64,000 nucleotides of DNA from Tamarix chinensis (Eukaryota > Streptophyta > Magnoliopsida > Caryophyllales > Tamaricaceae), in contig CM060177.1 of NCBI GenBank assembly GCA_030549775.1, positions 31,462,014-31,526,013 of the forward strand. The letters run 5' to 3'. Positions 22,976 through 34,178 of this stretch are shown in pieces. The notes under the pieces are model-generated. The model made no database searches and was not told the DNA's origin. It worked only from the letters and a program-made list of their open reading frames with translations. The translations under genes were made by a program, and so were the position numbers. Position 1 is the first letter of the stretch. Each line of letters begins with the position of its first letter.

Positions 22976-25900
22976 ATGGAAAGTCAAGGTTTGGATTCGA
23001 GTACAAATACAAAATCAGATGGCGAGATAGGCGTAGAATTGTCAAACTACGGAGCAAAAAGTATGACTGAGCAGGAACAATACCAGCCATTGATCGGGCA
23101 GCAAGAGGATAGCCCAGGAGGAGAAATCGAGGACCCATTGCCGACTTCTCTGCTTAAATTCTTATACATTGGCCATTTTTTATCAAGATGGAGTGCCAGG
23201 TATCGATTTTTCTTTTTTTGTTTGTGCGTCACCCCTACGGAACTTCTAGCCTCTTGTTGTTACCTTTTGCCTTACTCGACAATTAACCAATAGGTTATAG
23301 TAATTAGTTATCTATTAAATAAATTATATTAGTTGATTTGAATATCAGATAAAATTATTTATTTATATAAAAGTATTTGATAATATTTTATAATTATGGT
23401 AGTTATTAATAGATTGAAATTATAAATAATATATAAAAAAATAATTTTAAATAAGCTAATTTAAAATATTTATTTTGTGTCAATGTTGATTTGCTTCGAC
23501 CCAAATTGCAATTCCATGTGTTGGTAAGAAATTCCATTCTGAATATATATTTTTCTAACTTCAGTAGTCCAATTCCTAATGGATTTTTGGTTTCTGTTGT
23601 GTTCTTCATTTTTTGGTCATTGCTTCCTTTTTTGTGAAATATAATTCTCTCTGAGGGTTGGTGGGATTTTGATGGGAAGGAAGGGGTGCAATTAGTTATC
23701 TGCTCTATCAACGTATACAAATTTATCTGACTTTGGTTTCAATTATGAAGCCGGCTATGATTTGCTCGTTTACGTGCATTTTTGGTTGAAGGGTAATCGA
23801 GTTAATTTTCATAGTCAAGGCGAGGGTAGGGAGATATCTCAAACTGAATCTTGCACATAACAGGTTATAAGAATATCTAGTTATGGCAATCACCGTTGGT
23901 GGGTGGGGTGTATGAATGAGAGACGAGGGATTCGGCTTCAACTACTAACTACTGGATTTGGAACTTTCATATTTATGCATAAATCGAGGGCTATGATTGG
24001 TAGTTTATGGGAAATTTCACCGGGTATTTCTGAATTTGTATCCGTGTCACATAGCACCAGGCTTCTTTTTTCCTCATCTCCAGTAATTCTGAGTTGCAAA
24101 CTCCATTTCGAATCCCTACGTCCAGCTTCATGTACACGAAAGGCAGTGATTAGTGTTCTGTGTTTAATCATGTCTTTCACTCATTGTCTTCTATAGAATG
24201 CATTTTGGCTCCTCAGCTTTGTTCCGACTTCCACCTACCATACATCTTTTGCGTTTTATACATCTTTTGGCGTGAACGGGATTAATCGGGGTGAATCAGT
24301 TTTGGAAAAGATTTTATTAAATTCAATTAAGTGAATTGGGATTAAAGTTGGTGAATATCCTTAGGAATAGACCGGTCTTTAATAACTTGTATTTAAGTAG
24401 GATCAACTTTAATATCATCGCCACTAACAATATAACCAATAAAAACTACACTTGAAAGTATAAATTCACATTTTTCCAATTTTCCATAAAGTTTGGTTTC
24501 TCGTAGTTTATTTACCTTCTATTTCAATGGTAGCAGAGGTGAAGATGAAATCATAGATAAATTCATCCCGGCTAACCTCAATCCAAATAGATTTTTTTTA
24601 AATATTCACCCCGATTCATCCAAGTTAAGTTAATATCATCCAAATATCATTTTAAAATATTTACCTCCATTGATCTTCATTTCCTTCACTTTGATTAAAT
24701 TTTTAATGTTTACCTTCGCATTGATTTACCCCAATCTAAAAGGACTATTAATTCCTTGTCCTCAATAGTATTTGATGAATCTTCTTATTTATTTATTTTG
24801 GGTTGAAAGATATCTTGTCATTGCAGATTATGGGAGTTTACGGTCGCTCTATACATGGTCAACATCTGGTCAGACTCTTTGCTTCTCACAGCTATTTATG
24901 GGGTTGTAGAGTCTGCCTCAGTTGCACTGTTTGGTCCTGTTGTTGGGCAGTGGGTTGATAAGTTGTCGTACGTCAAGGTCTGTTCAACTTCTCCTGTGCC
25001 AAACCATGGAAGTTTCACCTATAATAATAATAAAGCTAGAAACCAAGGGAGAATGCCATTATTGCAAATGTATGTACATGTGCTATCTTCTATGTTTGTG
25101 TTTCGGTTGTTGTGATAAGAATAAAATGATTGGTTCTGTTGGTAATACCTATAGACACGCATGGGAACAAGAGGTGGGTTGTATTTATTATTGATGAAGA
25201 TGTTACTTGCAATGGAAAGGATACTCCAACTCTTCTTACATCTGTGATGTTGGGATATCTAGCAGTGCCTGAACAGCAGTGGCTGTGTTCATAATTAAAT
25301 TCAATGGTCTTTTCTGCATTTTTGGTTGAACTATTTGATTTACAGTCCTGAACTTGGAGCTTTCCCATTGTTTCAATCTTATGTTTTGAATATAAGAAAT
25401 CGTGGGAATTCTCTCTTGCAGGTTCTTCGAATTTGGTCGCTGACGCAGAATCTGTCTTTCGTAGTTGCTGGAGGCACGGTCATTGCATTGCTAAGCAACT
25501 CAAGCTTGAGATTTGAAAACTTAAAGGCGTTTGTCTCCCTTGTTGTTGTCACTAATTTATCTGGAGCCATCGGCATGCTTTCTACTCTGGCTGGAACAAT
25601 CTTGATCGAAAGAGAATGGTGACCAAGATTAACTCCTTTCGCAAGAAGAGTTTTTTGAATAAGTACATATCGGTCGATATGCTTTTTGTTGTCATTTCTT
25701 TTCCGGAACTATTAAGTTGGCTGTAATGTCAATAGCGCATAACCCTGCTGATCATTGATTGTAATGCTGCCTGTCTTCCAAGGGCAAATGACAGTTTCTT
25801 CGTCAACTGCTCATTTCTTCTGTTGTATTGCGCTTCCATACATCTGATGTGAGTGAATCAATCTAACTTTTTTCGGCAACCTCGCAGGCTAGTGGTAATG

Positions 25901-27348
25901 GCAGAAGGCCACCCTCCAGGCGTACTGACAAAGATGAACTCAGTTATCAGGAGGATTGATCTAGTCTGCAAACTATTTGCTCCTGTGGTTGCGGGTCTTA
26001 TCATAAGCTTTGTGTCGCTGACTGCATCGGCAATATTTTTAGTAATCTGGAACATCATCTCCGTATGTCTACAGTATTGGCTTCTCATCACCGTATATAA
26101 TGGAGTCCCAGCTCTGATCAGGAAAGAACGAAGAATTGCTGAAAGACATGAATCAAGCGGCATCCATCAGCAAATTGCATCTACTTCTGAGGAGACGGAG
26201 CATCTGCGCTCTCGAGATGGTAGCGACTCGTGGAACCGGGGGCTTCTCAAGAAATTATCCATGCTACCTTGTATTAGTGCGTGGGAAATTTATTTGAAAC
26301 AAGATGTTGTGCTCCCAGGAGTAGCTCTATCCTTGCTGTTTTTCACTGTTCTCAGGTACAGCCTTACGACAACTTGTGTTAGTTCTTGAATAACAATAAT
26401 TATTATGATCAAGAGTGTCTGAAGTGAGTTGTGTCTAACTGTCTATGGTTCTCCTTTTTGTTTGGTGATTATTTCCTGATGTTTATTTGGGTCCTGGCAG
26501 TTTTGGTACTTTGATGACAGCTGCACTAGAATGGGAAGGTATACCAGCATATATAATTGGCGTGGCCCGAGGAATCAGTGCTACCATTGGAATAGGTGCA
26601 ACCTTCACGTACCCAATCATACAATCTCGTATCTCAACACTCAGAACTGGCCTTTGGTCCGTCTGGTCTCAGGTATTTGTTAGAACTTATTCCTCACCCA
26701 TATTCATGGCTAGCTTCATGGTAGGTCCTCCTTCCTTTGCTATCATATTAATCGATGGTCTGTGGTCTTCTTGGTGCAGTGGTCCTTCCTCTTAGTATGT
26801 GTTGGTTCCGTTTGGGTTCAAAATGGCTTAGCATCTGCATATATGTTAATGTCTGGAGTTGCAGCATCACGTCTTGGCTTATGGATGTTTGATTTGGCCG
26901 TTATTCAGCAGATGCAGGTGAGTTTGCAATAAACATACCTGAAACAAGCAATCAGTTGCCTTGCCTTTCTTTCTTATCTTGGATCTGCCATATCTTTGTT
27001 TGACAGGATCAAATACCCGAGTCTGATCGCTGTGTCGTGGGAGGAGTGCAAAACTCACTTCAGTCAGCTATGGATTTAATGGGTTATGTTATGGGAGTTA
27101 TCGTCCCTAATCCAAAGGTAACTCGGTTGTTTAGCATGTTGCTTCTGTGTTATTATATATACGATGAACCTTGCTTGACTTCTTTGCTGTTGTTACTCAT
27201 CCTTCCTCTGCAGGATTTTTGGGAGTTGATTTTGGTGTCCTTTGCCGTGGCGACATTTGCTGGAGTTCTGTACACGGTGCACCTATGGCGTGTCCGGAAG
27301 CACTTGTTTCATTTAGACAAGATGCTTGGTTGGCTCCATTGTTTCTAA
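22976..27348 (+). CDS. IREG: Ferroportin/iron-regulated transporter (SLC40)
   Basis: Eight exons are predicted: 22976-23199, 24827-24977, 25422-25618, 25888-26355, 26501-26672, 26780-26917, 27007-27117 and 27214-27348. All introns are GT-AG, phases agree at every junction, and the sum is 1596 bp (531 residues), close to the usual size of plant ferroportins. The protein is a multi-pass membrane transporter. Recognisable stretches are '[16 protein letters not shown]' then '[14 protein letters not shown]' (first helices), '[15 protein letters not shown]', '[10 protein letters not shown]', a hydrophilic loop with '[12 protein letters not shown]', and '[19 protein letters not shown]' with '[10 protein letters not shown]' near the C-terminus. 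The family exports Fe2+, and in plants also Co or Ni, from the cytosol to the xylem side or into the vacuole. No plastid transit peptide is evident, so the IREG1/2 type is likelier than the plastid MAR1 type; which of the two cannot be decided. The start is the first ATG of an acidic, soluble N-terminus. Intron 1 (1.6 kb) contains a retroelement fragment. The gene looks intact. Confidence 0.93.
24362..24511 (-). pseudogene. Gypsy reverse transcriptase fragment in ferroportin intron 1
   Basis: About 150 bp closely matching 13135-13283 of the gypsy element: both read 'aataacttgtat.t..taggatcaactttaat' onward to 'tctc.tagttta'. On the minus strand it encodes '[17 protein letters not shown]', the reverse-transcriptase segment after the active site. 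No LTR or other element sequence accompanies it. Surrounding intron DNA at 24265-24300 and 24720-24755 carries partly inverted 'ggggtgaatca'/'tgatttacccc' phrases, which might be ends of a small transposon that carried the fragment. Confidence 0.8.
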
Positions 27349-28800
27349 GCACGCCTGACGCCCGTTCACAACTTTTTAGCCTATGGTGCATAGTCTTGCA
27401 CCAGTGATGGAAATGTCTCTTGGCTTTAGTTATCTGTTTAGAGGACACTTCCATCACCTCAACGGGGCATCAATTAGCTAAACATATGATTTAGCGACTG
27501 TGTTTGATGAGGGAGATGGTCGGCGTTCAATTTTCATCGGGTAGACTTGGTCGATATCGAGTGGGATCAAGACTCATATGTATTGAGCTACGGAGGGCCG
27601 ATAATTACATACCATAACATGTTGGATTGAAAATTTAAGATCGTAGTTCTATTAGTTAATGACTTACCGGAATGAGTGGCGTTTATCCTTGACTCGTCAA
27701 TCGGCTTTCCTCACATAGTGTAGGTGCGGTGTTCCGATACAATGAGGTTCTATTTAGTTCTAAAAAAACTAAAAAAATTAAAATCAAAATAAAATTTTAA
27801 ATTTTTTCTTTAACAAAATCAAATAACTAATGTTTCATAATTTTATTCATTAATTATTATGATATTTCATTATCTTATGTAAACTAAAGATATATATATA
27901 TAATTGCTCTTCCTTTTTATAAAAAAAATTCCAAAAATCAAATAGAGCTTAAAGGTATTGTTTCTATAAAAGTAAGGTGTTGCATTTACATATAAATCTA
28001 AATGATTCTAGGGATTTCCAAGGTCAATGGTTATAGATCATATGTTTTGTCATATCGTAGGCAAGATTTATAGATTACAAGTTTCTTCACATTATTGGTC
28101 AGGTTTGTTTTGCCGGTGAAAGCTTCTTCACATTATTGGCTAGGTTTGTATCGCTAGTGAAAGTGTATGTGTCAGCAGAAAACAACGAGTAGTGATGTGA
28201 CTTCTATTATGATAGTAATGACACAGTATCGTGAGCGCCTATTGGCTTTCTTTCATATTCAACTTAGGTACCTTACTTTAGGTTTCTTTGTTTACTTAGA
28301 AATTGAGCTTAGCACAACCTAATATGGGATAGAATCATATCGAACGAAGAACCTACCTTGCTATTGTATAGAAGCAAGTAGAAATTAGAAGATCGATCTT
28401 TGAAACAGACCTTTGTGTGTGTGTGTGTTATTGGTAATATTTCATCAACATAAAAATAATACACATAATTAGTAATGAAGTAGAGATTACAAGTTGGTTT
28501 TACGTAAGATTGATGAAGATGCCAACAAACAACAATGTTATTTAGTAAAGATGAAGAAGAAATATAGGGAGAGAGATGAGATGATAGGTTTAAAAGGAAA
28601 TTCGAATGCTAAAGGTCGAGGATAAGAAATCAAGCATGACAGGGTGTTAAGATTACTTAAGATAAAATAATCTCCCCTAATACATCATGATTAATTTTGT
28701 TTCAATAATGTTGCTAATATTTTTTTTATACTTTTCCCTAGGGGTAACCATGGGGCATTTTGGAGACATAAATTATATGGTGCGTGCAGGTGTAAACTAA
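27349..28800. other. 3' flank of the ferroportin gene; minor repeats
   Basis: No gene was recognised. It contains a MITE candidate (27746-27948), a 41-bp direct duplication with 'ttcttcacattattgg' at about 28082 and 28123, and a short (GT)n at about 28411-28428. A polyadenylation region for the ferroportin transcript should lie just after 27348 but could not be assigned. Confidence 0.5.
27746..27948. mobile_element. MITE candidate (Tourist/PIF-like ends)
   Basis: About 200 bp, very AT-rich, beginning GGTTCTATTTAGTT and ending AATCAAATAGAGC. The reverse complement of the end, GCTCTATTTGATT, matches the start with a few changes. The pattern resembles Tourist-type ends (GG.CTGTTTRGTT). Flanking trinucleotides TGA and TTA do not match perfectly, so the class is uncertain. 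Confidence 0.4.
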
Positions 28801-30237
28801 TTGTCATGTCATATTTTCACCATTTAAAGAAAATGCCCAGTTCATAAATATGTTATTCGATTGTGTGTATTTTCCTTTATTTATGTTATTTTTCATGTTT
28901 TCCTAATGCGATCACTTCTCTTTCGCAATTTGATTCTTTGATTTTGTCTTCTAAGCATTCTTCTCATTTTAGTTCTTCCCCGATCATATGTTTTGATATC
29001 ATTTTATTTCTTTTCATTTATAAGTTCTCTGGATTTTGAGTTCATTTTAGTTCTTCTTGTTTTATAAGTTCTCTTAATTTTGAGTTATACTCAATGATTG
29101 TTTTGTTAATTTTTTATTTTTTATTTTTCAGGTATGTTATTGTAGAATTGAAGTTGAAATTTAGTTTATTGATAAGTGTTGATATGTTATTTTGATGATT
29201 GAATCAATTTCCCGCTTGATTTTGTGAAAGATAATGATTGAAGCTCTAGTAGGTATGATTGATGGAGAGTGTTGCTTATGTGTTGACGATGAAGATGGAT
29301 TAGTAGCCTTTGATGATGAAAAACATGGATTATATATTAAGCATGTAGAAGGTGCATGTTCCGCACTTAATTCACATGTGTTCAACACGTACGCTAATCA
29401 ATTAATCCTTACAAGATTAGCAAGTAATTGAATTATATAGGTTCAATAAACAGTAAAAATATGTTCATCTAGTTGTACGCATATGTTTAACATAAGTTCA
29501 ACATTTTCCAGATTAAAAATCATTTACTTAAGTTTAGGATGCACTTATCAACAATAACTGACTTATGTTTAGAATGTACTTTAACATAGGTTCAGAACAC
29601 TTAACAATTAGATTCACAACATTTAATTATGAGGTTCATAATACTTAAAAATTAGTTTAAAAAAGAATTACTCGCATAGATTCATTTAATAAGTAAATAG
29701 GTTTAGGATAAAGCTAAGATATGTTCATCTAGTTGTACACAAATGTTCATAACAACTAAGGTTCAACATTTAGTGGATCAACAACAGCCGATTTATGTTC
29801 ATAGTGTACTTTTACATAGGTTTATAACACTTAACAATTAGGTTCATAACAACTAAATATTAGGTCTATAACATTCAACAATAAATTCATCGAATGATAA
29901 CTCACGTAGATGCATTTTGCAACTAAATATGTATTAGGATTACTAAAGTTGAATACGAGCAAGTTAAATTGAAAGTAAAATCGACTATATTTTCTAGTTT
30001 GTCAACATGCAAGTTTTGTTGGTGAAAGAAGTGGTTTAATTTGATTGGTTATTTAGGAAGTTGATAAGAAATTAGGTATAATTACCTTAAAGTCAGAATG
30101 TTGAAGTAGTGAAAGAGAGTGATTTGGTCATTGTGAGAGAGAAAAATAGAGATGAAGTATTGATCATTCTTTGGAGTGGTGCAAGTAGAGTTAAAGAAGT
30201 AGAACGAGGCCATTTTTTTTTCAAAAGACACATAAAG
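28801..30237. other. Gene-free region with a 260-bp tandem duplication
   Basis: An open frame at 29234-29431 (65 codons, acidic) has no recognisable family and no supporting signals, so it is not called. The clear structure is the duplication at about 29459-29955. The rest is AT-rich DNA of unknown origin next to the LTR that starts at 30238. Confidence 0.5.
29459..29955. repeat. 260-bp tandem duplication
   Basis: 'atgttcatctagttgtac' occurs at 29461 and 29721. It is followed in both copies by 'ttcaacatttwsyrgat', 'acttatgttYa.aatgtact.tWacatagg' and 'cacttaacaattaggttcaYaac', so the unit is about 260 bp with two diverged copies. Shorter 'aggttcataac'-like phrases also recur within each copy. 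Confidence 0.7.
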
Positions 30238-31262
30238 TGTAATACCCCAAAAATTTACTTAGCCTAATCCCACATCATTAATGCCATAATTTGATTCTGA
30301 TATCAAGAAATGTTATTTTAGCCTTAACCTAATTTCTTAATCCCAAAACTTTAACCGAATCCAAAAATCTTGACTCGAATAAATCGTAATTCGTAAACCA
30401 AAATCATGACCCACTAAAATTTCTACTAATCCTAATTACTTATGGCTAATCTAAAATCATCTAAACTAATTCCCAACCCTTCTCTTTTTCCTTTTCTTTC
30501 TCCTTTTCTTTTCTTTCTTTCTTCTCCTCCTTTTGTCAACCTTAAGCCCCAACAAGTGAAATTGTTGCAACTTGCACCTGTAACTTATCTTACCTTCCCC
30601 ACTTGCATCATCACCTCCTGCAGACATCCATCACCCATCACCTTGCTTACTTTATTCTTTTTCTTCTTCTCCTTCTACTGCCTTATCCTTTTCTGACATG
30701 CACACTCCCCTTGCCCTCTTACTTCTCACGTAACATACCTACATACTACCATCACCACCCTCACCCTACAGTTACTACCCTATTCCTCACCATCCTCTGC
30801 AACCGTCAACATTAGTATCATCACCTTGCAGCTGCACCATCACCATTATCATCGTCGCATGCCTCCCCTGTTCTTTTTCTTTTTTCCCTGATTCACACCA
30901 CACACACATATATGTATGTATCATGTATGTATGTATATATGCCATCTTTGTGTCCAAAACACTGCCAATGTAATACCCCGTTTTAATAAATCCTAATTTA
31001 AATATTCAAAACTTAAAATTTGATTAGCATGTGTAATTGATCATAGAATTATTTTAGGTTTGATGTCTCGTTATGGTGGGTAAGGCTATAACTATTAAAT
31101 TGTCATAATAATCTGGGTTAATATATTAATAATTAAAGGAAAGATAATAATAAATAACATTAATAACAACGATAATAGGAATAATATCGATAATGATCAA
31201 AATAATAAGGATGGTAATAACAATAGTCTTATAATAATAACACTCTTAAAATAATATCGATA

Positions 31263-31264
31263 AC

Positions 31265-31315
<51 letters not shown>

Positions 31316-31330
31316 GATAATAATAAAGGG
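31263..31330. repeat. (AAT)n microsatellite
   Basis: A nearly pure AAT run of about 12 triplets followed by interrupted AAT/ATG triplets, within the AT-rich 5' part of the LTR starting at 30969. Confidence 0.9.
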
Positions 31331-31548
31331 TGGTAGTAATAATAATAATAATCATAATCATAATGATCATAATAATAATGGTATTAATAAAATATTGAAT
31401 GGGTCGGATTCTTCTTTAAGTATTTATTATACTCTTAAAAATTCTATTGTTATTTATTTACTTGTTAACTAATTATTAATCTAATCTCCATCATTATTGC
31501 ACCCCTAAACCTAACCTAAACTAATCACTAACCCAGCCCCCCGACACT

Positions 31549-32995
31549 TGATAAGTGTGACTTTTGCATCTTATTCCTAAGGTTTATAAGAGTTTTTACC
31601 TCTAATTTCAGTTGGAATTCTCCTTTTTTTTTATTGTTACTGCCTTTGTGTTGTGAAAATTTGTAGGATCTCAAGCAACAAAAAATCATGAAGGATGGAA
31701 AAAAGAATAAGCTTAAAGGGATAAGAAAGGATTAAAAAGGAGCAAAAGTTAAAGCGAAAAGATATTTAGAGCTAAAATGTAAATTCTGGAATAAAATGAA
31801 AGCAAGAATGCATATTCAAAGTATATGGGTATGAAAGAAGTGGGATTTAGACTAGGAGAAAATCTGAATTTGGATAATCTTTCAACATCAAAGTTGTATA
31901 TATTTTTAATATATTTCTAATGCATCCAAAATCAGCTTAATCGGAGTCTTGATGAAAAAGTTATGGTCAAAATACCCAACATTGTCAAAGCTGACACGGG
32001 AAACCCGTATTTATCAATACCTTAGGGATCCAAGAGGCGGTAGTATTTAAACTCTCATTCTAATTTCTCATTCAAGAATCCTCCACTCCCTCTCTCTTCT
32101 CTCTAAGTAGCCTCCACTCCCTCCCCCTTCTCTCTCCTCCATCCTCTTCCCCAATTCATCAAGATCTCTTTTGTAAATTAGAGATAGAGGTGCAAGAAGT
32201 TAAACATTTGCAAGAATTTGTGAACATCAAGGGTATTATCTAATGATCTTTTCTCTATCTATGGAATCTCTTGTTTTTTTTAATATTCTTGCTATGAAGT
32301 TGATAGGTTAGATCTTGTGCTAAGGTGAAGGGGAGTTTCCCTCGATCCGAATGTGTTGAATTATTGCATCCATTTTTATTCAATTCATGATCTATGTGTT
32401 GTGTTATTGATTAATTGATGAATTGATGAATCATGGCCGAGTTTCGATTTTCGGTGTGGGAAATACCTGTGCGATCGAGAGATAATCTAGTATTAGACCC
32501 AATAGCACAACTAGAGATTAAATTGTAGGTCGAGAGACGATCGATTTGACCTCTACAACAATAAAGGAGGAAACTTTGTGGACTTTAATGCATTACATTC
32601 TATTAGACTCTAAGCTAGAGATAGTTAGGGCCATAGATATGCAATAGGGTGGTTGTGGCTTGAGAAAGCACAACACTTTCTATCCTTGTTGGCATGATTG
32701 ATTATGATTTTTGAATTATTTTGTGATGTGATATTCGATTACATGTGAGGATCGAGGGTGATGAACCGAAACCTTAGCTCTTCTATTTACTTGAGTCACT
32801 TGAGTGCTATTTTCATTTCTTTTTAGCTTAGTCACTTATTTTAGTTATTTTATCTTACAATTTATTATTTCATGTCATCTCGTAGTCTAGACATAGTTAA
32901 GTTCTATCATTGTCCTAGTGGTCATTCACCGATCTCTGTGCGATTGACCTTGACTACTACTCTGACCCCGTGCACTTGTGGGTAGGAACGTGTCA
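31549..32995 (+). mobile_element. Tat/Athila-like LTR fragment
   Basis: Begins TGATAAGTGTG and ends GTGTCA followed by 'agttttt', the usual junction between these LTRs and their primer-binding region. It contains 'gtagtatttaaac', a TATA-like element, then CT-rich leader-like sequence (32085-32150). The surrounding CT-rich sequence of the host LTR seems to continue across it. No matching 5-bp duplication was seen, so the boundaries are approximate and the lineage is inferred from the ends only. Confidence 0.45.
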
Positions 32996-34178
32996 AGTTT
33001 TTGCTAGCCCTTCTTCTTCCCCACGCCTGCACGCACATCTCACCCCAGTCCAACCATCCAACTTCCTCTCCCTTTCCCCATACACCACCACCTACACACT
33101 CCAGCCAGCAAACTATCCGACTTCCCTTCCTTCTTCCCCATACATGCAACCTACCTGCACTCTAGCCCTCAGCGTGTAGCTCCTCCTCTCCCCATGCGCG
33201 CAACCACCTGCACCAATAGCCAACCAACATCGTCCAGCCCCAACCAAATGGTGCAGCCTCTTCCTCTTCCCCATGCACGCTCTCATCATCTCCTCCTACC
33301 TAACCATCGACCACCTCACCTTGCCCCAATCCCAGCCACCTTCTTTTCCTTCTTTACCTTCGACCTACAACCCTTTATCCTCCCCCTTTTCCTTGCGGTT
33401 ATCTTCTCCCCCATGTAGACCACCTTACCTTCTTCTCCTACCTCCAACCACCACCTCCTTAGCTGTCACTCCCGTCCCTTACCCTCCCAGTCTTGTCGTC
33501 GCCCTGTTTCATTTGTCCTAGCCAACCGTCAAGGTGCCACCATCTTCAACCCTTCCTAGCTTCCCTCCTCCCTTCGTGTGTCGCTATACCCAAGTAGCAG
33601 CAACATCTAGCGTGCATGAGTCCTCCCCACCCGACATGTGTGGTACATGGTGGTGCCATGTATCCGCAACTTTGAATATAAATTCTTAAGCTTAAATTAG
33701 CATTAGTTTTCCTATATTGTTATCTAATGATTTTGTTTATCCAGTATAGATACTAATGCATACATATTCTATGTAGTTGGTGTTATTAATATTTAAGTAA
33801 TCCCGACCTTGCTTAAGGTGTCATTGGAAGAGGAATTTTGTGGTATTAATTTCGTAGCTTGGAGGTAAACCCAACTAATCCATAGATGGTAGAATTTGCG
33901 TGGGCGCCTGCCTATTCAATGGGTAGTGTCCCTTGTAGGTCGTTTTCAAGTGCTATTCAAGTGGGCTTCTGGGAAGAAGCGTAATGAACTATCCGAAAAG
34001 TTCTAGGGTTGTCCTCTTTCTTTTTTAAATTCGTGTTTCAATGTATTCATTGTTTTGTAACCACCACTAGTGGATTTTATTCTCGTAAATTGTTTACTAC
34101 ACTACTTTGATTTAAATATGTTTGAGTTTCTCGTAAGTTGTATTCTTCTCTTTTAGTCTTAGCACTTGGTACTAGAAC

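Noticed and set aside
23723..24196. Frames on both strands in ferroportin intron 1
   Set aside because: They do not continue the ferroportin frame and show no family. The exon 1 to exon 2 junction at 23199/24827 gives the conserved transporter sequence.
29234..29431. 65-codon acidic frame
   Set aside because: No family resemblance, no splice or promoter support, and a similar-length frame on the other strand.
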